DNA of 37,736 nt, taken from Salinisphaera sp. (GTDB lineage: Bacteria > Pseudomonadota > Gammaproteobacteria > Nevskiales > Salinisphaeraceae). The notes under the pieces were generated by a model. The model searched no databases. It saw only the letters and a list, made by a program, of their open reading frames with translations, and had not been told where the DNA came from. Below are positions 26,185-34,705 of the stretch, in pieces; the first letter of the stretch is position 1; the number at the start of each line of letters is the position of its first letter. The position numbers and the translations under genes were made by a program. The stretch covers positions 1 through 37,736 of the forward strand of contig JAQIBT010000090.1 of NCBI GenBank assembly GCA_027858915.1, given 5' to 3'.

Positions 26185-27495
26185 TCATAGGTCGTAGGCG
26201 CTCTCGTCGTGCAGTGCGAGATCCAGACCGGTGTTTTCGTCTTCCGGCGATACACGCAGGCCCATCACGGCTTCCAGCACCTTGAGAATAATCAAAGTCA
26301 CGACGCCACAGTAGACGATGGTCACGCCTACGCCCAGCGCCTGGATGCCTACTTGGCCGATGATGCTCGAGGCGTTGTCCGACAATCCGGCACCGCCCAG
26401 ACTCTTGGATGAGAATACGCCGGTCAGCAGCGCACCGACAATGCCGGCCACGCCGTGCACGCCGAAGGCATCGAGCGAGTCATCATAGCCCAAGCGTGTC
26501 TTGAGCATTGTCACCGCGTAATAAGCGAAGAAACCGCCCCCGGCGCCCACCACGATAGCGCCCATCGGGCCTACGTAACCCGAGGCCGGCGTGATGGCAA
26601 CCAGACCGGCCACCGCACCGGAACAGATACCGAGCACGCTGGGTTTTCCGTGGCTGCCCCATTCGACAAACATCCAGGTCAGGGCAGCGGCTGCGGTCGC
26701 GATCTGTGTCACCAGCATGGCCATGCCGGCGACGCCGTCCGCGGCCAGCTCGCTACCGGCGTTGAAGCCAAACCAACCGACCCACAGCATGGACGCGCCG
26801 ACCAGCGTATAGCCCAGGTTGTGCGGCCGCATCATGGTGCGCGGAAAGCCACTGCGCTTGCCCAGAACCAGAGCACAGACCAGACCGGCTACGCCAGCGT
26901 TGATATGCACCACGGTGCCGCCGGCGAAATCCTGTACGCCATCGCCGCCAAGCCAGCCGCCCGAGCCCCACACCCAGTGCGCGATCGGGAAATACACCAG
27001 CGTGACCCAGATGCCGATGAACCACAGCATCGCCGAGAACTTCATGCGTTCAACAAATGCACCCACAATCAGCGCCGGCGTGATGATGGCAAACGTCAGC
27101 TGGAAGGTAGAGAACACAGTTTCCGGAATGGTTCCAGAGACGCTGTCTACACCGACACCCGCCATGAAGGCCTTGGACAAGCCACCCCAATAAGCGCCTT
27201 GGCCGCCAAAGGCCACGCTATAGCCCCACAATACCCAGATAAGCGTGACCAGGCAGCAGATGGCAAAACACTGCATCAATACCGACAACGTGTTCTTGGC
27301 GCGCACCATGCCGCCGTAGAACAAGGCCAGTCCCGGAATCGTCATCAATAACACCAGCGCGGTGGCCGTCAGCATCCATGCCGTGTTGCCCGCATTCACG
27401 CTAGGAGTATTCGCCTGTGCGAAAGCCAGCCCTGGCAGCGCCAGCATTCCTGCGGCCGCTAGCCAGGCGGGTTTCGGTAAGTATTTCTTAGACAT
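26185..27495 (-). CDS. amtB: Ammonium transporter (first amtB)
   Basis: This 436-residue Amt channel has a signal peptide (MSKKYLPKPAWLAAAGMLAL..., ending AFA), a full set of helices and the pore histidines in IAHWVWGSGGW and FGVHGVAGIVG. Its C-terminus, DLALHDESAYDL, parallels that of the second amtB. It follows the first glnK after 157 bases on the same strand, the classical glnK-amtB order, and is expected to be transcribed from the sigma-54 promoter at 28075-28092 under nitrogen limitation. Confidence 0.95.
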   Translation of the reverse strand: MSKKYLPKPAWLAAAGMLALPGLAFAQANTPSVNAGNTAWMLTATALVLLMTIPGLALFYGGMVRAKNTLSVLMQCFAICCLVTLIWVLWGYSVAFGGQGAYWGGLSKAFMAGVGVDSVSGTIPETVFSTFQLTFAIITPALIVGAFVERMKFSAMLWFIGIWVTLVYFPIAHWVWGSGGWLGGDGVQDFAGGTVVHINAGVAGLVCALVLGKRSGFPRTMMRPHNLGYTLVGASMLWVGWFGFNAGSELAADGVAGMAMLVTQIATAAAALTWMFVEWGSHGKPSVLGICSGAVAGLVAITPASGYVGPMGAIVVGAGGGFFAYYAVTMLKTRLGYDDSLDAFGVHGVAGIVGALLTGVFSSKSLGGAGLSDNASSIIGQVGIQALGVGVTIVYCGVVTLIILKVLEAVMGLRVSPEDENTGLDLALHDESAYDL

Positions 27496-27652
27496 GAAAC
27501 AAGTCCTTTGTCGAAAATGCCGTGCTGCTCCAGGATCCCGATTCCCCGGAGCGAGGTGCGGCTACTTCGAATCTGTTTTGTAACCAGTGAGTGGCAGCCT
27601 TCGAATCCTGCCGCCGATGTGCTGCCCGGTATAAATGCGAAAGTCGTGTTTC

Positions 27653-27994
<342 letters not shown>

Positions 27995-28074
27995 TTATCT
28001 CCTGGCACGCGTGTCGATAGGTATCCGGTGGTCACGAATCGTCGCCGGATGGAAAAGCGTCTTTGCGTCGCGGT

Positions 28075-28092
28075 AAAGCATTCACCGTGCCA
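28075..28092 (-). promoter_or_regulatory. Sigma-54 promoter for glnK-amtB
   Basis: On the minus strand the sequence TGGCACGGTGAATGCTTT matches the -24/-12 consensus TGGCACG-N4-TTGCW with one mismatch, and the GG/GC spacing is exact. It lies about 85 bases before the glnK start. An enhancer for NtrC would be expected upstream, but no clear one was found. Confidence 0.75.
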
Positions 28093-28259
28093 ATTTAGAA
28101 AAAACAATGGCTTGCCGGAATTTCTAGCGATTGAGTTGTATTGGTGCCCGGCCGCAAGGCTTGTCTGCTCTAAAATAGTGCAGCGATGTTTTTGCGCACT
28201 TGTGCCGGTGCGTGCATGCTGGGCAACAGCTTTCAATCCTTTATTAAGGAAATCCCCCA

Positions 28260-28499
28260 ATGCGCTCGATAGAAGACATGGCAGCTCGCCTGGCCAATTC
28301 GTTGCCGCCCCAGGTCGGACCCTTGACCGATGAGATCAAGGCCAACGTCCGAGCGGTTCTGCAGAGCCAGTTATCGCAGCTTGATCTGGTACCGCGAGAA
28401 GAATTCGAAGCCACACGGGAAATGCTGCTCCACACGCGTGCACGCCTGGTCGAATTGGAAAAACAAGTGGCTGAACTCGAGAAGTCGGGCCAGCGCTGA
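28260..28499 (+). CDS. ubiK: Ubiquinone biosynthesis accessory factor UbiK (BMFP family)
   Basis: This 79-residue protein has the UbiK/YqiC pattern: an amphipathic N-terminal helix (IEDMAARLANSLPP), the REEFEATREMLLHTRARL segment and a C-terminal coiled coil (LVELEKQVAELEKS). UbiK assists the cytoplasmic Ubi complex and binds membranes. The family mostly occurs in proteobacteria, which fits the organism call. It has an AAGGAAA ribosome-binding site and precedes comM. Confidence 0.92.
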   Translation: MRSIEDMAARLANSLPPQVGPLTDEIKANVRAVLQSQLSQLDLVPREEFEATREMLLHTRARLVELEKQVAELEKSGQR

Positions 28500-28564
28500 C
28501 GATTCATCGGGAATGAGATCAGGCGGCGGGGGAGACCGATGATCAGGAGAAAAACGGGGCCCGT

Positions 28565-30082
28565 ATGGCCCTAGCAACCGTGCACAGCCGTGCGCAGACC
28601 GGGCTCGAGGCGCCGGCGGTTGCCGTCGAGGTGGATCTGGCCGGCGGCCTGCCGGCGCTTGCCATCGTGGGTTTGCCCGAAGCCGAGGTCAAGGAGAGCA
28701 AGGATCGCGTGCGCGCGGCGATCGCCAACAGTGGTTATCAGTTTCCGACCCGTCGTATCACGGTCAATCTGGCACCGGCCGATCTGCCCAAGGAGGGCGG
28801 ACGTTTCGATCTGGCAATCGCGCTCGGGATTCTCGCGGCCTCCGGACAGGTACCGGCGGACGCGCTGGATCGCTATGAGTTTCTAGGCGAGCTGTCATTG
28901 TCGGGCAGCCTGCGACCGGTGCGCGGGGCCTTGCCGGCCACCCTGGCTGCCGACGCCCAGTCGCGCACGCTGGTGTTGCCCGAGAGCAACGGCGACGAAG
29001 CCGCACTTGCCGGTGCCGGCTGCGTGCGAACAGCGATTCATCTGGCCGATGTAGCCGCCAGCCTGGTCGCCGGCAGCGCGGGCAGCGAGCCGCTGTGGCT
29101 AGAGCCGCCGGAGGTTGCCGAACCGCCGGATCTCGCCCAAGGCGCCGACCTGCGCGACATACGCGGCCAGGCGCAGGCCAAGCGCGCGCTGGAGATCGCC
29201 GCAGCGGGCGGCCATTCACTGCTCATGATCGGCCCACCGGGCGCTGGCAAGACCATGCTCGCCTCGCGATTGCCCGGCCTGCTGCCGCCGCTCAGCCGGG
29301 CCGATGCGCTGGAGGTGGCGGCCGTGGCGTCGATCGAGGGCAGCGGCTTCAAGACGAGTAACTGGGGACGCCGCCCGTTTCGTGCGCCCCATCACACCGC
29401 ATCCGGGGTGGCGCTGGTCGGCGGCGGTTCGTCCCCGCGTCCGGGCGAGATCACGCTCGCCCATTGCGGTGTGTTGTTTCTCGATGAACTGCCGGAATTC
29501 GACCGCCGCGTGCTGGAAGTTCTGCGTGAGCCGTTGGAGTCGGGCTATATCGTGATCTCGCGCGCGGCCCGCCAAGCAGAATACCCGGCCCGTTTTCAGC
29601 TGCTGGCCGCGATGAATCCTTGTCCTTGTGGGTATCTGGGCGAAGCGTCGGGCCGTTGTCATTGCACGGCGGAACGCATCGCTCGTTATCGCGGCCGCAT
29701 ATCCGGGCCTTTGCTCGATCGTATCGACATGCATCTGCATGTCGCGCCTGTCCCACATGACGTATTGATGGCCGCCGATGCTGCCAGCGAGGACTCAGCA
29801 ACGGTCCGAAGCCGTGTGGTCGAGGCCCGACAGCGGGCCATCGATCGACAAAACAACGACAACGCCGCGCTAGACCCGGCCGGCATCGAACGTGTCTGTG
29901 CCCTGGATAAGAGCGCGCGCACTATTATGGAGCAAGCCGTGGCGCGTCTCGGCTTGTCTGCCCGTGCCTACCACCGAATTCTGCGGGTTTCCCGAACAAT
30001 TGCCGACCTCGCCGGCGAGACAGCGATTCAGCGCACGCACGTCGCCGAAGCGATCGGTTATCGACAGCTGGATCGCAGCTGA
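28565..30082 (+). CDS. comM: YifB/ComM-family AAA+ ATPase
   Basis: This 505-residue Mg-chelatase-like AAA+ protein, ComM, is a hexameric helicase that promotes branch migration during natural transformation. The N-terminal Lon-like ChlI domain reads VDLAGGLPALAIVGLPEAEV. Walker A is GPPGAGKT at 223-230, Walker B is VLFLDELPEF, and the conserved Cys cluster is NPCPCGYLG with GRCHC. The C-terminal Mg_chelatase_C helices end in RVSRTIADLAG. The length is normal. It sits downstream of ubiK, as in many gammaproteobacteria. Confidence 0.95.
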   Translation: MALATVHSRAQTGLEAPAVAVEVDLAGGLPALAIVGLPEAEVKESKDRVRAAIANSGYQFPTRRITVNLAPADLPKEGGRFDLAIALGILAASGQVPADALDRYEFLGELSLSGSLRPVRGALPATLAADAQSRTLVLPESNGDEAALAGAGCVRTAIHLADVAASLVAGSAGSEPLWLEPPEVAEPPDLAQGADLRDIRGQAQAKRALEIAAAGGHSLLMIGPPGAGKTMLASRLPGLLPPLSRADALEVAAVASIEGSGFKTSNWGRRPFRAPHHTASGVALVGGGSSPRPGEITLAHCGVLFLDELPEFDRRVLEVLREPLESGYIVISRAARQAEYPARFQLLAAMNPCPCGYLGEASGRCHCTAERIARYRGRISGPLLDRIDMHLHVAPVPHDVLMAADAASEDSATVRSRVVEARQRAIDRQNNDNAALDPAGIERVCALDKSARTIMEQAVARLGLSARAYHRILRVSRTIADLAGETAIQRTHVAEAIGYRQLDRS

Positions 30083-30099
30083 GACAGAAGACGGTTTAT

Positions 30100-30186
30100 C
30101 CGCAGATTCACGCAGATGAACGCAGATTAAAAAACGTACTGATTATCTGCTCTTCATTTTTTGTCTTCATCTGCGTCTATCTGCGG
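30100..30186. repeat. Imperfect 21-bp inverted repeat after comM
   Basis: The arms 30100-30120 and 30166-30186 are reverse complements with two mismatches (left arm starts CCGCAGATTCACGCAGATG). The left side is itself three tandem units of about ten bases with the core CGCAGAT. Such elements occur between genes in many proteobacteria. It could act as a bidirectional transcript end for comM. Confidence 0.7.
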
Positions 30187-30205
30187 CGACGCGCCTTGCA
30201 TCTGA

Positions 30206-30253
30206 CCGCTTATCGTCCCGCTGATACTGTAAAATAAGGTGAAATAAGGTACT
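30206..30253 (+). repeat. 48-bp element upstream of rep (copy 2)
   Basis: This segment matches 16453-16500 in front of ppk1 at about 41 of 48 positions, with the shared core ccgcttatcgt and TAAAAT. It ends about 15 bases before the rep start. A common promoter/leader is inferred. Confidence 0.7.
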
Positions 30254-30267
30254 GAAATCCTGCGCCC

Positions 30268-32295
30268 ATGGCACAGCCCAAACTCAATCCCCAGCAGGAT
30301 GCCGCCATGCGGTATCTGGACGGTCCCTTGTTGGTGCTCGCCGGCGCGGGCTCTGGCAAGACCGGCGTTATCACGCGCAAGATCGCGCATCTGATTGCGC
30401 GCGGCCATGACGCCCATCGGATTGTGGCCGTGACTTTCACCAACAAGGCCGCACGCGAGATGAAGCAGCGTGCCGGCAAGTTAATTGCGGCCGAAGACAG
30501 CAAAGGCTTGACGGTCAGCACGTTCCACAGCCTGGGCCTGCAGATGATCCGGGCCGAGCATGCGGTACTGGGCTACAAGCCGCGGTTCTCGATCTTCGAT
30601 GCCGAAGACGCCGACAAGCTGCTGGCCGATCTGATCGGCAAGGATACCGATCAGCGCAAGCTCGCCCGTGCCACGATCAGCAGCTGGAAATCGTCGCTGG
30701 TCGAGCCTGATGCCGCGTTGGCCAGTGCCCAGGGCAGCGAAGTGCCGATTGCCAAGGCGTATGGGGAATATCAGCGCCGGCTGAGAGCCTACAACGCGGT
30801 CGATTTTGATGATCTGCTGGCGGTGCCGGTGCATCTGCTGCGTGACAACGCCGAGGCCCGCGAACGTTGGCAGAATCGGTTCCGTTATTTGCTGGTCGAT
30901 GAGTATCAGGACACCAACGCAGCCCAGTACGAGCTGATGCGGCTGCTCGCTGGGGTGCGCGCCATGTTCACCGTAGTCGGCGACGACGATCAATCGATCT
31001 ATGCCTGGCGCGGTGCGCGGCCGGGCAATATCGCCGATCTGTCGCGCGATTTTCCGCATCTCAAGGTGATCAAGCTCGAGCAGAATTATCGCTCGGTAGG
31101 CAATGTACTGTCCGCTGCCAATCGATTGATCGGGCAGTCGTTGCAGCGCGTCTACGAAAAGACCTTGTGGAGTGCGATGGGGCCGGGCGATCGCGTGCGT
31201 GTGCTGGCCTGTCCCGACGACACCGCCGAGGCCGAGCGGGTCGCCAGCGAGATATCGGCGCACAAGCTGCGCGCCGGCAATCCTTTTGGCGGCTATGCCG
31301 TGCTCTATCGCGGCAACTTCCAATCGCGGGCGTTCGAAAAGGCCCTGCGGGAGCGCAACGTACCGTATCGCGTATCCGGCGGGCGATCGTTCTTCGAGCG
31401 CAGCGAGATCCGCGATCTGGCCGCGTATCTGAAGCTCATGGTCAACCCAGATGACGACGCCGCCTTCCTGCGGGTAGTCAACCTGCCGCGCCGCGAAATC
31501 GGCCCGGCCACGCTGGAAGCCCTGGGTCGCTACGCCGGCAGCCGTCATATCAGCCTGTTCGACGCCGCACGCGGCATCGGCCTGGCCGGTGGTGTTGGCG
31601 AACGATCCGGTCGGCTGCTGGCAGAATTTGTCGACTGGGCGCGCAGCCTGGCCATGGACAGCGAATCCACGCCGCCGCGCGAACTCGTGACGCAGTTGAT
31701 CAACGACATCGACTATCGCAACTGGCTGCGCGAAACCGCCGCCAATACCCGAGCTGCTCGCAAACGGATCGAGAATGTCGACGAGTTTTTAGGCTGGCTC
31801 GGTCAGATGAACGAAAACAGAGACGGCACGCCGGCAAACCTGGACGACGTGGTGCGTCGCCTGTCGTTGATGGACTTTGCCAACCAGAGCGAAAAAGACG
31901 TCGAGAACCAGGTCCATCTGCTGACCCTGCATGCCGCCAAGGGCCTGGAATTCGACCATGTCTTTCTTGCCGGCCTGGAAGAAGGCTTGCTGCCGCATCA
32001 TGCCTGCATGGAAGAAGACAAGATCGAAGAAGAACGGCGTTTGCTGTACGTCGGCATCACCCGGGCGCGCAAGAGTCTGTCGCTGAGCTATGCCCGCCAG
32101 CGCCGTCGCGGGGGCGAGAACGTCGACAGCATGCCCAGCCGTTTTTTGGAGGAATTGCCTAAGGACGAGATCGATTGGCCTACCGGCGGCGGCAGTGGCA
32201 AGAGCGAACGGGCCAAGCCCGATCAGAATCGCGATCAGGTCGCCGCGCTTCGCGCCATGCTCGGCCAGACTGAGGATCCTGTGAACGATCAATGA
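30268..32295 (+). CDS. rep: ATP-dependent DNA helicase Rep
   Basis: This 675-residue superfamily 1A 3'-5' helicase helps replication forks pass protein blocks and restarts them. It has the Q-motif LNPQQDAAM, Walker A AGAGSGKT at 25-32, motif Ia VTFTNKAAREMKQR, motif II LLVDEYQDTN, motif III VVGDDDQSIYAWRGA, motif IV LEQNYRS, motif V LHAAKGLEFDHVF and motif VI LLYVGITRAR. The length fits Rep (about 670) better than UvrD (about 720), and the Tudor-like C-terminal part of UvrD is absent. Confidence 0.94.
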   Translation: MAQPKLNPQQDAAMRYLDGPLLVLAGAGSGKTGVITRKIAHLIARGHDAHRIVAVTFTNKAAREMKQRAGKLIAAEDSKGLTVSTFHSLGLQMIRAEHAVLGYKPRFSIFDAEDADKLLADLIGKDTDQRKLARATISSWKSSLVEPDAALASAQGSEVPIAKAYGEYQRRLRAYNAVDFDDLLAVPVHLLRDNAEARERWQNRFRYLLVDEYQDTNAAQYELMRLLAGVRAMFTVVGDDDQSIYAWRGARPGNIADLSRDFPHLKVIKLEQNYRSVGNVLSAANRLIGQSLQRVYEKTLWSAMGPGDRVRVLACPDDTAEAERVASEISAHKLRAGNPFGGYAVLYRGNFQSRAFEKALRERNVPYRVSGGRSFFERSEIRDLAAYLKLMVNPDDDAAFLRVVNLPRREIGPATLEALGRYAGSRHISLFDAARGIGLAGGVGERSGRLLAEFVDWARSLAMDSESTPPRELVTQLINDIDYRNWLRETAANTRAARKRIENVDEFLGWLGQMNENRDGTPANLDDVVRRLSLMDFANQSEKDVENQVHLLTLHAAKGLEFDHVFLAGLEEGLLPHHACMEEDKIEEERRLLYVGITRARKSLSLSYARQRRRGGENVDSMPSRFLEELPKDEIDWPTGGGSGKSERAKPDQNRDQVAALRAMLGQTEDPVNDQ

Positions 32296-32372
32296 TGCCG
32301 TCTAATAGATGAGACAATAGACGAGTAGATAGACGAGCCTTGGGCGAATGCGTATCCTCTCTCACTGACAGC

Positions 32373-32449
32373 GCGCCCGTAGCTCAGCTGGATAGAGCGC
32401 TGGCCTCCGAAGCCAGAGGTCGCAGGTTCGACTCCTGCCGGGCGCACCA
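32373..32449 (+). tRNA. tRNA-Arg (anticodon CCG)
   Basis: This is a 77-base cloverleaf. The acceptor stem GCGCCCG pairs with CGGGCGC, the D-loop is AGCTCAGCTGGATAGAGC, the anticodon stem CTGGC/GCCAG closes a loop with anticodon CCG, and the T-arm reads CAGGTTCGACTCCTG. The discriminator A and CCA end are encoded. A TATCCT about 20 bases upstream may be the -10 box. The gene marks a sharp change from core genes to accessory genes, a common integration site. Confidence 0.97.
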
Positions 32450-32931
32450 ATAAGATCAGTTGCTTACGTCATCTCGGTTTCATCCCACTAAGCACTGAGA
32501 CCAAATTGAGACCATTCGGCGTTCGCCGCTTTTGGCCGCGCAGCTGTGCTACGACCCTTGGCCTGCGGGAGCGTGGCGCTGATTTGCGAGGGTCGATGCC
32601 GTGTTCTACACCCAGCTGAGCTTTCGGGTCGATCCCCGCTCGCGCGGGGAAGCCCGGGTACTCGTAACCAAGCCGTCTATTGCCGGGGGTCGATCCCCGC
32701 TCGCGCGGGGAAGCCGAATGCCGGGGGCTAGCCCTCTCTGATGCCGAAGAGCGCCCATTCATCCTCATTCCTCAACTGCTGTCTCTTGTTGTTCTGCTCA
32801 ACCCTATGTACTGGCCCCGATCCCTAGACACTCGTGGCCGTCACGACGATGCTTGTTCAAAGCTCTCGAGACTAACCCGTCGACATGGTTATGGTGGCGA
32901 TTCAAAAAAACGACGGATAGGCCCCGAGACT
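32450..32931. other. 482-bp gene-poor stretch after tRNA-Arg
   Basis: No supportable coding region is present. The stretch holds the two-repeat CRISPR remnant (32626-32715) and a short direct repeat of TGAGACCA at about 32488-32506. The first 170 bases after the tRNA might be a remnant of an integrated element, but no integrase motif could be read in any frame. Confidence 0.6.
32626..32715 (-). CRISPR. Minimal type I-E CRISPR array (two repeats, one spacer)
   Basis: Two identical 29-base repeats (32626-32654 and 32687-32715) flank one 32-base spacer, exactly the type I-E geometry. Their core is the GC hairpin CCCCGCTCGCGCGGGG. Comparison with known I-E repeats, which in crRNA sense end CGGGGATxxACC, places transcription on the minus strand, with any leader to the right. 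No further repeat is found one period either side and no cas gene is visible in the window. Confidence 0.85.
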
Positions 32932-33618
32932 TCAATCCGCCAATTCGCGCGCACGCTGTTTGAGAGCTTCAGCGAACTGATCGATGGCTTCGTAGGTTGA
33001 CAGTTCCGACATCGGTCGGGCCGAGGATACACAGCCGAGTGAGTGCTTGCCCAGATTTATAGGTTGCTCTGATATCCAGTCGTTCGCAGACCCAAGCTGT
33101 ATATAGCCATCGTAGGTCTCTCCGCATTCGAATGCTGCCCACGGATTAACGCTTGCATCGACTGCGCCATCTATCTGGTCCCATGTAAGCGTGGAGCCCC
33201 TCAAGTTGACAACGACACTTACCGACAACTCGCTCGTCGCACCCTCGGGCGATGGTGCTATTGACGCATTGGAAGAGAGCGTATTTAAGGGACCGTTTTC
33301 CGATGTAAAATCGCTATCCGCGTTGTGGCTAATGAAGATCGAGTAATCGCCAGACTGTGCCGGCATATCGAGGGGTTTGCTCGTGTACGTGAACTCCGAC
33401 CAAAGCAGCGGCAGGAAGGTGCTCCCATCCGAGTCGGTAACCGGGCACTTCCTTCGCGTCGGCGGAGGTCCACCCGCCGTGGGATCCCAGCTCCAATATG
33501 TCGGCGTATCAAACGCTTTTTTCAGTTTGTCGATGATTTGTAACAGCGCATTTTGGTAGCCGTAAATGAGTCGATATGCGTCGCGTACCGTGCGAATTGT
33601 TTGGTTCGAATTGTTCAT
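32932..33618 (-). CDS. Hypothetical protein, partner of the PD-(D/E)XK-like gene
   Basis: This 228-residue protein is not recognised. No signal peptide or membrane helix is seen. The N-terminal 35 residues look helical (TVRDAYRLIYGYQNALLQII), and a Pro-rich stretch with PPPTRRKCP follows. The middle resembles beta strands (SELSVSVVVNLRG, YDGYIQLGS), and a C-terminal helix reads AIDQFAEALKQRARELAD. It begins five bases after the stop of the nuclease-like gene on the same strand, so the two are probably co-translated. Function is unknown; an interaction with the nuclease is inferred from the arrangement only. Confidence 0.7.
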   Translation of the reverse strand: MNNSNQTIRTVRDAYRLIYGYQNALLQIIDKLKKAFDTPTYWSWDPTAGGPPPTRRKCPVTDSDGSTFLPLLWSEFTYTSKPLDMPAQSGDYSIFISHNADSDFTSENGPLNTLSSNASIAPSPEGATSELSVSVVVNLRGSTLTWDQIDGAVDASVNPWAAFECGETYDGYIQLGSANDWISEQPINLGKHSLGCVSSARPMSELSTYEAIDQFAEALKQRARELAD

Positions 33619-33623
33619 CTTCT

Positions 33624-34325
33624 TTATCCCAGTGAAGGCCAGAGAATCCCGAGTGACCGTTGTTTCCAGAGGTAGTCTTCGAGCCCACGTTCAATATCCG
33701 AGATCTGCTGTTTAGGCCTCACGCCGTGCAACGCAAGTGCCTTATCGATATCCGACAGTATGCGATGCAAATGATGGTGGTCGAGTCCGTACGAAAGCTC
33801 CGCTCGGGCGTCTGCGGCTGCCAGTCTGAGGCGGAACCACGACGTCGTCATGAGACCAGCCAAGCCCTCGATGTCGTCGAGCGATTCTTCTAAGCGACCG
33901 CTTACCAAAAGGCAATAGATCCGCCTATCACCGACTTCATTACGTAATGCTAGAACCTCGTTCTGAATCTGGTGGCGGGTTTGCAATTCGCGTTCATCTC
34001 TCCGCTTTGCTTCTACGATCAACTCGAATGTCGCGAAGCTCAACTGCACGTCAGGTTCGACTCGAGTGTCATCGGTTGCTAGCCGTGGCCAGAATTCGAT
34101 TTGAGTCAGACGCGGGCGCGCGCTCAAGCAACTATCGCTCTGGGCACCGTCAGCGGCTTGACTAAGAACTCTCCAAAGGAGATCAGTTGGGAGATACGAT
34201 AGTCGTGAGAAAACTGCCGCAGTTAAATGGTCCTCATGATCACGGTACGCCGCGATGGCACTGACCTGCTGGCCTTCATCGTCGATCCAGCGTGCCATCT
34301 TGCCGTGTTCGATCGCTTTCAACAT
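33624..34325 (-). CDS. Predicted PD-(D/E)XK-fold nuclease-like protein
   Basis: This 233-residue protein carries a candidate PD-(D/E)XK active site. Pro91-Asp92 is in RVEPDVQLS, and Glu105-x-Lys107 is in LIVEAKRRDE, at the expected hairpin distance. A Gln/Asn-rich helix follows (RHQIQNEVLALRNE), as in many members of the fold. The N-terminal segment EDHLTAAVFSRLSYLPTDLLW precedes it. Target and role are unknown. It is the first gene of a two-gene operon near a tRNA, a CRISPR remnant and a restriction gene, so a defence role is plausible. The nuclease call rests on the motif alone. Confidence 0.65.
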   Translation of the reverse strand: MLKAIEHGKMARWIDDEGQQVSAIAAYRDHEDHLTAAVFSRLSYLPTDLLWRVLSQAADGAQSDSCLSARPRLTQIEFWPRLATDDTRVEPDVQLSFATFELIVEAKRRDERELQTRHQIQNEVLALRNEVGDRRIYCLLVSGRLEESLDDIEGLAGLMTTSWFRLRLAAADARAELSYGLDHHHLHRILSDIDKALALHGVRPKQQISDIERGLEDYLWKQRSLGILWPSLG

Positions 34326-34705
34326 TCGTAGCCTCTGAACCTAATTTGACGAGAAATCTATGCGAATTCAGCTTCGTTAAGTGCTATCGGCGGCTACGGT
34401 TCGTTTCTGAATCTCGCTCGTTAAGCAAATAGAAATAATACGGCGGGAAAGACATTCGGTTAGCACGGTATTTCGTTATCGATGCCGGCGTAAAAAAGCC
34501 ATCACCACGTGCAGGCAGGGGCAAGGCGGAGCTTCGCGACTGCGCCAAGTGACCGTTGGATATAAGCGGTTTGTCATAAAAGCGCCAATGCGTTGGTGCT
34601 GTTATGTGTTAAATGTCGTTGGTGGCGTGACGCCATCCACAGACCTAGATTGCCTGGCACCGAACCCCTATCCATTTTTTTTGGGGGCGAGTACGCTCCG
34701 CATGG
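34326..34705. other. 380-bp intergenic region in the island
   Basis: No coding region is supported. It separates two minus-strand genes and should hold the promoter of the nuclease-like operon (right end near 34326) and the transcript end of the FtsZ-like gene (hairpin at 34576-34600). A second short palindrome, TGGCGTGACGCCA, lies at about 34623-34635. GTTAAGT- and GTTAAGC-type heptamers occur, but without the partner needed for an integron attC site. Confidence 0.5.
34576..34600 (-). terminator. Probable terminator of the FtsZ-like gene
   Basis: On the minus strand AGCACCAA-CGCA-TTGGCGCT forms an 8-bp stem with one G-T pair and runs into TTTTAT. It lies about 105 bases after the stop of the FtsZ-like gene. 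Confidence 0.5.

Noticed and set aside
28195-28225. GCAC...GGTGC motif as an NtrC enhancer for glnK
   Set aside because: The half-site spacing is one base too long for the consensus and the flanks do not match.
32590-32600. A possible third, partial CRISPR repeat starting gggtcgat
   Set aside because: It is 36 bases from the first repeat, not 61, and only eight bases match before it diverges.
32469-33000. Open frames across the CRISPR region on both strands
   Set aside because: They consist largely of translated repeats (RERGSTPG, PARAGID types), have no ribosome-binding site and no family resemblance.
32423-34063. 12-base match to the tRNA T-arm (caggttcgactc) at 34052-34063 as a possible attachment-site copy
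   Set aside because: It does not reach the tRNA 3' end, lies inside a coding region, and is short enough to be chance.
34370-34440. GTTAAGT/GTTAAGC heptamers suggesting an integron attC site
   Set aside because: No complementary RYYYAAC partner or long imperfect palindrome is present on the same strand, and no integrase gene is nearby.
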